From Desmodus rotundus (lineage: Eukaryota > Chordata > Mammalia > Chiroptera > Phyllostomidae), in NCBI RefSeq assembly GCF_022682495.2, contig NC_071399.1:7607342-7671341 (forward strand): a DNA stretch of 64,000 bases, read 5' to 3'. The translations under genes and the position numbers were made by a program. The notes under the pieces were generated by a model that was not told the DNA's origin, did no database searches, and worked only from the letters and a program-made list of their open reading frames with translations. Positions 10,414-20,659 of this stretch are shown here, in pieces. Position 1 is the first letter of the stretch. Each line of letters begins with the position of its first letter.

Positions 10414-12418
10414 AGCCATCACCTGGTTAACACTGTTTGCCCTGCCCTGGAGATCCCCTGAGACTCCATCCCACCCAACTTATGGGGTCACCCAAACTGT
10501 TAACCATGACTTTTCCTTATGAATCGCTGGTCTTGGCTCATGTTTCACAACTTCCTAAATCCTCTCAAATAAGCAATAGCCAGCCTTGGTAAGCCCCCAG
10601 CCCCTGTACCTCTTGCTAAGTAGCCCCAGGCCCAGCACTCGTAGCAGCCAGCCTAGAATCATAGCTTGGCTTTGCCTGGGAATCTCCAGCTGCAGCAGAA
10701 GTAGCAGCCATCTCAGATTGCTTTATAGCTCAGGCAGGGTGGCTCTGGGAAAAACACAGGTGGGGGCTGACCTTGGCCTCCACCACCCGGGAAACCCCAG
10801 AGCCTGCACACCCAATGGACAGCTACAGGCCATGTCAGAGCACCACCCTGCCCCTGCACAGCTGTTCCTCCATGGAGGAGGGCAAAGGGTGGTGGTCAGT
10901 GGTCACAGCCAGCCCTTGCAGCTGCCTGGCCTGGGTATATCCCTCCCATTGATCTGCCAACAGCAATCAAGGCTCAGCTACAAGAAAGAGGGTGTACTCA
11001 GCCCACACAAAGTTCGCACCTTGAGTTCCCAGCTTGGGTGATAGGGGAGGCTGTGCCACTGGACCCTACAGGACACCTACTACATTGGGCCATGCTACTA
11101 AGACAGGGAGTCATAGCAGCTCTACCGAATACACAGAAACAAACAGGGAGGCCGCCAAGACGAGGAGATGAAGAAACAGGGCCTAAATGAAAAACCACAT
11201 CAAAACTCTAGAAAAAGACCTAAACAATGGAGTTAAGCAACCTATCAGAAGCAGAGTTCAAAACACTGGTTATAAGGATATTCAGGAAAATTAGTGAGGG
11301 CCTCAGCACCATGCAACAGATCCAGTCAGAAACAAAGGACACACTAATTGAAATAAAGAACAATTTACAGGGAAACAGCAGTAGAATAGATGAAGCTGAG
11401 AATCAAATCAATGATGTGGAACATAAGAAAGCAAAAAACAACCGTGCAGAACAACAAGAAGGAAAAAGAATCCAAAAAAACGAAGATAGTGTAAGCAGCC
11501 TCTGGAATGACTTCAAGCATTCCAACATTCACATCACAGGGGTGCCAGAAGGAGAAGAGAAAGAGCAAGAAATTGGAAACCTATTTGAAAAAACAATGAA
11601 AGAAAACTTCCCTAATTTGGTGAAGGAAATAGACATGCAAGTCCAGGAAGCACAGGGAGTCCCAAACAAGATGGATGCAAAGAGGGCCACACCATGACAC
11701 ACCATAATTAAAATGCCAAAGGTTAAAGCTACAGAGAGAATCTTAAAAGCAGCAAGAGGAAAGAAGTTAGTTACCTACAGGGAAAATCCCTCAATGCTGT
11801 CAGCTGATTTCTCAAAAGAAACTTTGCATCCTAGAAAGGATTGGTGAGAAATATTCGAAGTCATGGAAAGCAGGGACCTACAGCCAAGACTGCTCTACCC
11901 AGCAAAGCCATCATTTAGATTCAAAGGGCAGATACAGAGCTTCCCAGATAAGAAAAAACTAAAGGAGTTCATCATCACCAAACTATTATTATATGAAACG
12001 TTAAAAGGACTTATTTTTTAAAAAAAGATCAAAACTATGAACAATAAAATACAAATAAAATGGCAATAAATACATATCTATCAGCAATTGGTTCTAAAAA
12101 ACAAACTAAGCAAAGAAGAAGAACAGAGACAGAATCATGGACACAGAGAGCATTTTGATGGTTGCCAGATGGGAGGGGGATGGGGGAGAATGGGTGAAGA
12201 GGTGAGGGGATTAAGTACAAATAGGTAGTTGCAGAACAGCCATGGGGATATAAAGTACAGTATAGGAAATGGAGCAGCCAAAGAACTTATACACATGACC
12301 CATGGACATGAACATGGTGTAGGGATTGCCTGAGGGAGTGGGCGGGGGGTGCTGGGTGGAGGGGAGAAAGGGGGGAAAATTACAACAACTATAAGAGCAT
12401 AATCAATAAAACATCATT
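10414..12418 (+). mobile_element. HAL1-like half-LINE retrotransposon, apparently full length
   Basis: A ~2.0 kb element has three parts in order: a ~750 bp GC-richer leader (10,414-11,165), one ORF1-type coding region (about 11,168-12,021), and a ~400 bp 3' UTR. The 3' UTR contains G-rich tracts (12,170-12,200 and 12,335-12,377) and ends AATCAATAAAACATCATTAA. L1 ORF2 (endonuclease and reverse transcriptase) is absent between ORF1 and the 3' UTR, and this defines half-L1 (HAL1) elements. AAAAACACT flanks both ends. HAL1s depend on L1 ORF2p supplied in trans. The call rests on structure and ORF1 resemblance; a full L1 with internal loss of ORF2 is the alternative. Confidence 0.8.
11168..12021 (+). 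pseudogene. L1/HAL1 ORF1p-like coding region, broken
   Basis: The protein resembles L1 ORF1p, the RNA-binding chaperone of LINE-1 particles. The likely original ATG is at 11,168 (MKKQGLNEKPHQN...). A frameshift near 11,226 moves reading into the open frame 11,227-11,697. That frame has a coiled-coil-like N-terminal half (heptad-rich SEAEF...IRIF to QINDVEH), then the RNA-recognition core (IHITGVPEGEEKEQ, LFEKTMKENFP). A TGA at 11,695-11,697 lies where a CGA arginine codon is expected. After it the same frame continues with AAGGTTAAAGC... (IKMPKVKATERILKAAR) and SADFSKETLHPRKDW, a second TGA, and the C-terminal part (LQPRLLYPAKPSFRF, KLKEFIITK), ending in TAA near 12,021. One frameshift and two stops make it non-functional. 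Both stops are single substitutions, so the copy is only moderately old. Confidence 0.85.
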
Positions 12419-12427
12419 AAAAACACT
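12419..12427 (+). repeat. Candidate target-site duplication, right copy
   Basis: AAAAACACT, identical to 10,405-10,413. It follows directly on the element's 3' end. Confidence 0.65.
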
Positions 12428-13640
12428 CGAGGCTGAGCGTGGTACTCTTCAACAGAGAACAGGGGCTGGAGGCCATCGGGTGTGGTTTTTCCCCTCGCGT
12501 GCTGAGTGTTGTATGTTTGCCCACCCTGAGCTCCACAGAGGACAGGTGTGGTTGGCACATACAGAGCCTTCTACTTTCTTTCATGCCATCTCTGGCCACA
12601 CAGTGTTCTTCACTTAATCCTGTGACTCCTTTTATCTACTTATTCTTGGAGTTAGCGTGGATACTCATTAGCCGTTGCTGAGTGTTTTCAAGGCACGTGT
12701 CTATCTCAGATACAGGGTTCAGCTGGAGGGCTTCCCTGGGCAGCTCCCAGCACAGCTGGATGTGAGGGGGAGGCAGCGCCCAGGGCGGGAGTCTCCGTCA
12801 GTGACTTCTGCTGACAGCCGGCCTGTGAAGGACTCTGGCGCGGCTCCACCCGGACGGTAAAATAACATCCACTTACCCCATATTTCAAAAATAGCTAAAT
12901 GGTGTCTTATGGGCCGCCAGATATGATGACAGAGCCGAGCCACTCTGGTATGACCGTCATAGGACTGGACATCGATGTGTGATCATTTTAATTTCCAAGG
13001 TAACTGACAGCACTCGCTTATTCGTTCTAGGCCACACTTTCTGTGGATAAGTTGAGGATTCTAGTTTTCAGAAATGGAAATCTCATAACTCTTCTATTAT
13101 TCAATTCCTTCTTGATTTAAATAATTGACTCAAATTGATTACCTTTACAAGAAAAAGAACACTTGAAGGATACGTTGTCTAATAGAATGCTTCCAGCCAG
13201 AAAAACAGTGGAGTGGACCGAGCCGGTCAGACCAGGTCACGCCTACAAAATTATATGCTGAGTGATTGCATCTCCCAAAGACCTGTGTGGACAGTGGGCT
13301 GTTGCAGGTGGCTCAGACCCTCCCATCCACCTGTCTGCATTCTCTGGTCCTTACTCTGCGGGTCTTCCCTACTGTTCTTCCACCAAAGGTCTCACACTGG
13401 CTCTGGTTGGCTGGATATGGCCCATGGACACAATTTCTTTGTTTCACTCAGCAATTTTGGAAATTTGCATTAGGGGCTAACATTTAAAAACTGTGAGACC
13501 TCAGATTTTGAAAAATCTAGATTTCCATCTTCTCCTTAAACATCAGAAGATGTGACCATGGGGCATGAATTCCTGTGGCTCACATTGAGCTTAAATAGAA
13601 GTAACTGAGTCTTTGACAACATTGGTAACAATTCACAGCA
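12428..13640. other. No gene seen; unassigned intergenic DNA
   Basis: Short frames on both strands (60-86 residues) show no domain or splice context. I see no repeat that I can name. Confidence 0.45.
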
Positions 13641-13649
13641 AATGGCATA

Positions 13650-13872
13650 ATAATAGCACGTACTGTGTACTGCACAGCTCTCTTAAGGGCTTTGCGTACA
13701 TTGTCATCCAACCCTCCCGTCAACCCTGTGAAATGGGTAGTGTAATTATCTTCAAGTGCTAACTGAGGAGAACAGTGAGGTCAAGTAACTTGTGCGGCGT
13801 CACACAGCTTTAAATGGCGGAGCCAGCTCTGAACCAACCAGTCTGACTCCAGAGGCGGAAGGGGCTGCTGTA
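13650..13872 (-). repeat. MIR SINE, antisense
   Basis: GTACATTGTCATCCAACCCT, then ACCCTGTGAAATGGGTAGTG, GAGGTCAAGTAACTTGTGCG, GTCACACAGC and AACCAGTCTGACTCCAGAG reproduce nearly the whole antisense MIR. Confidence 0.85.
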
Positions 13873-13899
13873 GGGTAGGGGCGTCTGGGTGTGAACGCC

Positions 13900-14162
13900 G
13901 TCGTGATTAACGCATGGTGGTTACAAGTCAGCTGGGGTCTGAAGTCGGATCGCCCCGTGGGAAGCTGGAATCTGCCACTGGGACAACTTAGGCAACTCCA
14001 TTCATATTTTTAAGTTTCAGTTTCATCTGTAAAATGGGAAAACAGTAACTTTTCCATGGATTGCTTAGTTTTTACAGAATTAAGTGAGGTGTTAAGTATA
14101 AAGGCTTTATGGTAGGTAGGTGCTGACACATAGTGAGTACTTAATTAATGTGCATTATTATT
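13900..14162 (+). repeat. MIR SINE, sense
   Basis: GGGACAACTTAGGCAACTCC, TTTCAGTTTCATCTGTAAAA, TGGGAAAACAG, AGAATTAAGTGAGGTG and TAATTAATGTGCATTATTA are the sense MIR core and 3' end. It lies next to, and opposite in orientation to, the MIR at 13,650. Confidence 0.8.
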
Positions 14163-16395
14163 TCATAAGGCTAACCCTTCCCACTGAAAATTTCATACGT
14201 TGGACTAAGGAAAGTCTTTAACATGAAGCACTTTCTCTAATTTCTAGTATTTTGTAGGTTAAAGAAAATGTTTGTAGACAAAAAAGAATATGGTTCTATG
14301 TCTAGGAAATTGTGTTCAAGTACTCTTTAGCTAGAGAACATCATTAGATAAAATAAAACTAACTGCTCACTTCAGTTTAACTCTTTCAGCAAGTGTCGAT
14401 CGAGCACCTGCTAGACTATTCATCGTTGCCGCCCCCTGCTTTGGGCTGGCTCACAGTCGGCGCTCAGCACCCATCTGTAGAGTGACGAAAAGATGAAAGT
14501 AAGACGTTGACAAAAGTCTATTTGTTCTCCTAACAGGTAAGAAGTCAGAAAAAAAATTTTTTTTTGAGAATCACTCTATGAAGCATAAGAAAGCAAAAAA
14601 CAAACACAGTGTACTCAAAGAAAATTTTCTTGTTAGGATCAGAATGCATTAATACTAATGAAAACAGAATGCAGGCCATTCTGACATATTTCACACTGTT
14701 TAAAGACAAACATTTGTGCAATGCAAACCGCAAATGGATTTAAACTCCAATGAGGACTTCATAAGCCATCTGCCTGTCTCCTAATGAGGCTAGCAACCAT
14801 CACTGTTTGCAGTTAGGCACTGAGGGTCACGGATGTTTGTTGTAATGAAGGCGGCAATGCATCAGGCAGAATCTAAAAGAGCCTGTCTTCACAGGGACTA
14901 TTTACAAATACATTGAAACAACACTAAAAAAAAAATCTAAGTCCACAGAGAAACCTAACTTGGCACAGCAAGTACACACCATGGCATCCACTCTGCTTCT
15001 GCTTCATGAATGCTGATTACAGAAGCCAAACCGTATTGAACTACTAACAATACAAGGCTACTTACTGATGGGTCCTTTGCTTGAGCTCACTTTATCACAA
15101 AATGCTTTGTGAACCATCTGGCTCTCCAAGACCTTTGCCCTGACACTCGAGAGTGGGCAAATGCTTCGTAAGACCCACAGATTTGGCCCGTGTGTGCGTC
15201 CATGTGTGTGTTTAGTGAGGTGCAACTTCAAAGTTGAGCCTCCCTGGGTTCAGACTGCACTTGCTGAGTTACTTAATTCAGTTAAAGGGAGGAGAGGATA
15301 TGAGAAATTAATCGATCGGCATCACAGAGACAAAGAAACTGATTGGCTGACTGAATGTTTTAATTTTCAAGTGGAAATTTTAACATCCCAGAAAACGTAG
15401 TCTGAATCATAATCGTTTTGGTCCTTGGATTGTGGCAGAATTTCCACACTGCACTGGAGAAACAATTTGGCCTGACACATTAACTGGTAATATCCACATC
15501 GCTTCATTTTTCTCAGCAACCCAGACAAGGAAAAGCGAGAGTCACAGTAGGAAGGGGTTCTTATAAAGTGTTTCACATTTCTAGCACTATCAGAACCTGA
15601 GATGTCAACAATGAGGTGATTCTTTTCATGTTGTGAAAATTGCCTGCGAAGAGTAATAAGACTCCCAGAAGAAAAATACCTCATATTTATACAGTGCTTC
15701 TTTCTCACTTATTCCAAAGTCTTGTGAATAAAACCCAAACCAAAAACCACTAAGTGATGCAGACATCCCTTGGGAAAGAATAAAATCTGCCATTAATTTT
15801 TTTTTAAATGGGAAAGAAATTAAGTGGCACTTACACGACCACATATGAAAACATATTAAGCTTCCATTGAGTCATATAGTGTGGGCGCAAGAACAGAACA
15901 CGTGGTTGATGAGTGGAGCAGAGTAAGGAAGGATCGCATGCAGGGCTGGAAGGAGCGGGACCCTGACATTGTGCCTGAGGCACCTGAGAGACAGTACTCG
16001 CATGTGACAACCGTGGCATTTGAAATAAATGGGGAGGATAAAATGTATGCATTAAATACTACTATCGTATAATAATAAATAAATAATCAGTGAGTTCACT
16101 TTTGGTGGGGATTGAGCAGGTCCTCGTATCTTTTCATCTGCCAAAATAAAGTCCAGAGAATTGAAGAATTAAATGTAAAATGTGAAACTATGAAATAAAT
16201 GTTGAAACAACACAGGCAGATCTATACATACTCTCCGGGTGGGGGGGTCAGGAGCCCCAGAGCAGGAGGCGTGCAGACCTGGCAGCCCTAGCGGTCTGTC
16301 AAGCAGCCTGCAGGTATCTGCAGAGGGACAACCATAAACCAATTTTGTGCATAGACAGGTCATAAATTTCAAATGTAAGATAAACTATAATTTCC
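14163..16395. other. No gene seen; unassigned intergenic DNA
   Basis: The minus-strand frame of 113 residues at 15,367-15,708 has no recognisable domain. The segment near 15,690-15,730 may be an old MIR-like remnant. The rest looks like unique, moderately AT-rich sequence. Confidence 0.4.
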
Positions 16396-16410
16396 AAAGA
16401 AATGTACAGG
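16396..16410 (+). repeat. Target-site duplication, left copy (L1 tail)
   Basis: AAAGAAATGTACAGG here matches AAAGAAATGACAGG at 16,554-16,567 with one base missing, bracketing the L1 tail. Confidence 0.65.
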
Positions 16411-16553
16411 AGCTACTCTAAAGGACACATGGACAAAATCAAGGGGGAGGGGAGAGGTGGGGAGGGAGGGGTGTTCGGCTGGGGTGGGGTGGAGGGATGG
16501 GGAGAAAAGGGATACAACTGTAACTGAATAACAATAAAAAATTTTTAAAAAGA
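16411..16553 (+). mobile_element. Bat-type L1 3' tail, severely 5'-truncated
   Basis: The piece runs from CTACTCTAAAGGACACATGG through a G-rich tract (GGGGGAGGGGAGAGGTGGGG and onward) to GATACAACTGTAACTGAATA and an A-rich end with AACAATAAAAAATTTTT. This G-rich 3' UTR plus terminal block is the form seen in bat-lineage L1s, as far as I recall. Only ~140 bp were inserted, as expected from early stop of target-primed reverse transcription. Confidence 0.75.
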
Positions 16554-16567
16554 AAAGAAATGACAGG

Positions 16568-17270
16568 AAAGCACTAAAAATATGATGGGTTTAGAGGTTG
16601 CACCTAAGCTCCAAACTGCACCAAGCATTTTGGAGGGAGCCCCATCCTGTAAGTAGGATCTGTCGCCGTCCAGCTGATGCGTCCCCAAGTGACTAGCACG
16701 GGCCTGCTCACCTAGTCACACGGGCCTCTCCATCTTTGCCCACGTGTGGCACTTTAGCTCCATGTCACGACAGCGGGTTCGTGGCTCCAAGGCTTTACCG
16801 ACGTGGTATAAAACAGTAAAGGAATAATAATAGACACGCTGCCACGCTGCAGCCCACACCACCACACGCGTGAGATTGCACAGGACCCCAGGGCAGATAC
16901 AGAAACGTGGATCTTCGTGCACTGGGACCCCGGCCCCTCGGAGGGCGTTGGTGTCACACAAGCAGTGGAAAACAGAAGTGTGAACTAACATAGGATGATG
17001 CATATCTGGAAACGGGATTTCCTGCAACGAGCAATCCATTCACTCTCTGTCCCCAGACGGTGCGGAAACTTCCTGACATAATGAAATCAAGCCATTGAAA
17101 TTTTCACATCAGCTTCAAACAAGCCAGCGACCTTTCCGGCATCCACACGAGGTTTTCGGGATAGAAGCAAAATATCGCTTTCCAAGCTTTATCCCTAAAG
17201 CCAAAGAAGAGGTAGTGACAGAATATGTGTCGGCGACACACCACTGAGGAACAATCATTAAGGAACAGAA
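16568..17270. other. No gene seen; unassigned intergenic DNA
   Basis: Overlapping minus-strand frames at 16,716-17,039 (107 residues) and 17,115-17,312 lack recognisable domains. I see no named repeat. Confidence 0.45.
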
Positions 17271-17274
17271 AACC

Positions 17275-17488
17275 AGCCCTGACCAGTGTGCCTCAGTGGG
17301 TTGAGCCTCCATACCACAAAGCGAAAGGTTTCAGGTTTGGTTCCGGGTCAGGGCACATGCCTGGGTTGCAGGTTCGGTCCCCCGATGGGACACAAACAAG
17401 TGGCGACCGATTGATGTTTCTCTCCCTCTCTCTATCCCTCCATTCCCCTGTCTCTAAAAATAAACAAATAAAATCTTTTAAAAAATCC
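17275..17488 (+). mobile_element. VES SINE
   Basis: This is a full-length tRNA-derived SINE starting GCCCTGACCAGTGTGCCTCA. It has a B-box-like GTTTGGTTCCGG segment, the CATGCCTGGGTTGCAGGTTC block, the TTGATGTTTCTCTCCCTCTC tract and an AAATAAAATCTTTTAAAAAA tail. It is somewhat diverged in both promoter boxes. Confidence 0.9.
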
Positions 17489-18004
17489 CCTAAGTTAATG
17501 GCCAATATTATGGCCATTAAAGAGAACAGACCAATTCTGGGCAGAATGCCTCTAGCCAAGGCCACTGGTAGACATCAGGGCAGATCAATGCCACTGAAGG
17601 CGCCCAGTAATCGCCACTGCGTCCTACTGCTGGCAGGCGTTTCTCTTTCCTGTCGGCCGGGAGCCCCGAGGATCAGAGTCTGACTACTCCCAGCATCTGT
17701 TCCTGGGGAAGATGGTCTCCATGGCTTTTGATTCTATTTACCTCTGAAAATCCATGCTACATAAATACGTATTTTCTTGTTGAGTTAATAATAATTGAAC
17801 CAATTCAGTGACACCATAGCCCATTCGTCCACTGCTTCTTCATGGAGAACTGTTGGTAGACAAAAAGATACCTACCAATATTAAGTGTTGAAGGAAATAG
17901 TAGAATATGTAAGCATCACGGCATTGCCACCACCGCGTGCACTGTGTGGAGAAACTAACGGTTAGTGTAGACTGACTTTCTCCACTGACTATACTGGGAG
18001 TTGC
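17489..18004. other. Spacer between two SINEs with an inverted repeat
   Basis: There is a perfect 9-bp inverted repeat at 17,495-17,520: TTAATGGCC and GGCCATTAA around an 8-bp AT spacer. It begins just after the SINE tail. I see no gene. Confidence 0.5.
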
Positions 18005-18014
18005 AAGGAAAGAT
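18005..18014 (+). repeat. Target-site duplication, left copy (VES SINE)
   Basis: AAGGAAAGAT is repeated exactly at 18,237-18,246 after the A tail. Confidence 0.85.
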
Positions 18015-18236
18015 AATTACCTGAGCTGGTGTGGCTCAGTGGATTGAGTGCCAGCCTGCAAACCAAAGGGTCGCTGGTTTGATTCCCAGTCAGGGCACAC
18101 GCCTGCATTGTAGACCAGTTCCCCACTAGGGGGCACACGAGAGGCAACCACACATTGATGTTTCCCTCCCCTCTCTTTCTCCTTTCCTTCCCCTCTCTCT
18201 AAAAATAAATAAATAAAATCTTAAAAAAAAAAAAAA
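18015..18236 (+). mobile_element. VES SINE, young-looking
   Basis: This SINE has an intact A box (TGGTGTGGCTCAGTGG), a GGTTTGATTCCC B box, the ATGTTTCCCTCCC tract and a long pure A tail (about 16 A). A perfect 10-bp target duplication flanks it. The clean tail and exact duplication argue for a recent insertion. Within the body, 18,123-18,136 reads CCACTAGGGGGCAC, a close match to the CTCF core motif. Confidence 0.93.
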
Positions 18237-18246
18237 AAGGAAAGAT

Positions 18247-20525
18247 GACCACATAGATTTCAAAGTCTTTAGACAATTTTCATTACCTCCTTGGTACCCT
18301 TAACAACTGTTTTATGATTTCCCCTGAGTCTTTGCCAGCAATTTAATAAGCATATGTTTACTCCCCTCTCACGTTGAAATGACAGCTTTGGCTATGATGG
18401 GCTCACTAGGTTAGCCCCCACAGAATAGTGAGCATAGATTGAGCTAAGAAGCTTGTGATATTTTCTAGGTTTATTTTCTATCTTAATATGTAGAACTAGC
18501 TGCCACACCAGCAGATGCTTGCTGCCCTTCCTGAAGCCCGGAACCTGAATAGGAGTAGACCCGGGGCGGGAGAATGAGAGAGTCCTGGGGCGAGACAACA
18601 AGAGCATGCGCACTTCCCGGGAAAGACCACTGATCCTCCGTGCCAGTGGGAACAGAAACAGCATGTTTTCCGGATTGATAGCTGCATGCTGTAGACCCCG
18701 TGCAGGTCCATCTGCTCCAGCAAAGACACCATATCCAGACCAGCAGCTAAAATTGGGCTACGACGTGCTAAGTTCGTGAAAGTCCTCTACCCTCTGCCAT
18801 GATCCATCCAGCTCTTGCAGGGTTTAGACCAGTGATGAATGCGGGTCTAGTGTAGACTGCTATCTTGAATTATTTAATCTTTGAGGGTGGTGCTCCTCTC
18901 CTCTCTCCCTGTGAAGTGAGGTATCACTATCATGCCCAGAAGGGCAGTTCGAAGAGCTTCTACTTGGTCTTTCCTGCCAGGATAGTCCTCACTCCACAGT
19001 CAAGGAATCAGCATGAGGGTCTGCCTGCCAGCTGCCCGGTGTGGTCGCCCTGATCACAGATCCCTGAAGGGGGAGATAACCACTAGGGGGTGGGGGGTGG
19101 CGGAGGGAGGGGGTGGGCAGGACACGTGGGCCCAGTGTGACTTGAACTTGATCAAGGACTTTGTTTTCTGACAGCCGCATTTCCCTGCTTTAACAGAGAG
19201 GGCACGGACACATTTGGCTCTGCGTATCCATGTCACCTCTGATGCGTCTCCAAGAGCCCGGGGAGACCTGGGTGTTCGTTCCTTTCTTCCCAGTGTGCGG
19301 CACCCACATAGGTGGCCGGGGTTTCCTCTGGGAGAATTAAGACTGTGTAGTATCGATGCTGTATTGAGAAACTGGTATCTTTGCTGCTAAAACTTCACTA
19401 AAAATCTGTCTAGCGTTCTTAATGCTCCTGGGCTCATCCAATCCAACCAGGATTTGGAGACTCAAGTCCAAGCTGGGATGATACGTCAGACAAGCTCAGA
19501 AGGAGATCAACAGTGCTACCCACAAGACCACCCAATAATCGCTGGGGATGCTGCACCCGGCGGTAAGAGGCAGCACGGGAAGGGCATTTCCCAGACTGGA
19601 AGGACGGTGCGCCTTCAGAGCTACTTCGCAAGAAACTGAAAAGTTAGAGAAGATCAGGAATGACAAGAGTTGTCCTCATTCGGCAGAAGTTCAGGCCAAT
19701 TACTGAGGCATTTCATACATTACGTAATGACACCACCGAGTGACATAGCTCCAGGACAGCCACAGGCCCAGGGTTGTGGGGTAGAGTGACAGGCTGAATT
19801 TTAAGAGACTTGAAGCAAGTATAGCAGTTCTTTTTTTAAACAAAAGAGGACCAAGATTCTAGGAAAAGCCGAATCTTTGTGATCTTACAAATAGACAGTT
19901 TACCAGTAAGAAAGCCTCCTTCTAACCTGTCCGCCCATGTTACAGCTACGTTCTCACAGTGTGTGTTCATGAACTTCAAGGACCGCAGTGCGCATGTAGT
20001 AAGGCTGCCTCACAAACGTAAAGTGACGGCTGTCTATGAATATTAAAACTCTGCCATTATAGTGTAGTTCATCAATTATCTGTGTTTGGGTGTTAAAAAT
20101 AGGAATGATACTTATCCACAAACATCCAGCCATTTAGTGAATAAGACCCTGTATGAGAAAAATAAGAGACGTCCCACTGAGGCCTTTTAGGGGGGGTTTA
20201 CTTCTAATAGTCATACAATCAGAAGTACTGCGTTGACCTTTAGGACACTTTCATAGTGTGACTGGTGCAAACCAGAGCTCAATTTGGATTTCGATAGACT
20301 GAATGTCCTCAGTGTTTTTTCTGAGGACTGACGAAGAATAGCCAACTAGTGGATCACGTATATTGATGGAAAACTGTTAGGATATTGCTTGAACTGTTGG
20401 ATATCCACACTCACATTAGAGGATACAAATGTTACTCTAGTAGGGGTCGCCTTCCCTGCTCCTAGAGCCCCTTCCCGGGGATATTGGAGAGGGTGGGCAG
20501 GGCAGTGCTTGGTTTCCTCTCAGTT
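18247..20525. other. No gene seen; unassigned intergenic DNA
   Basis: No exon is recognised. A stretch at about 18,400-18,900 (with GGAACCTGAATAGGAGTAGA and GGTCCATCTGCTCCAGCAAA) looks like an old interspersed repeat, but I cannot assign a family. At 19,083-19,120 a G-rich run (GGGGGTGGGGGGTGGCGGAG and onward) could form a G-quadruplex on the + strand. Confidence 0.4.
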
Positions 20526-20529
20526 TATC

Positions 20530-20655
20530 TAAGCTTCTCAAACTTTAAAGTGCATGTAAATCGCCTGGAGCCCCAGGGCTAGGGTGGGCCTCAGTTTGCT
20601 TTTCTAGGGGGGAAGCGAGGCTGCTAGTCCAAGGACTCTGAGTGACAAGATCCGA
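20530..20655 (+). mobile_element. MER5-type hAT DNA transposon remnant
   Basis: CTTCTCAAACTTTAAAGTGC, ATGTAAATCGCCTGGAGCC, GGGCTAGGGTGGGCCTCAGT and a CTGCTAGTCCAAGGACT near the end follow the MER5A order in sense. It is non-autonomous and old. Confidence 0.65.
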
Positions 20656-20659
20656 AGCC

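Noticed and set aside
18400..18900. Possible LTR or endogenous retrovirus
   Set aside because: The stretch looks like an old repeat, but I see no paired LTRs, primer-binding site or gag/pol/env frames.
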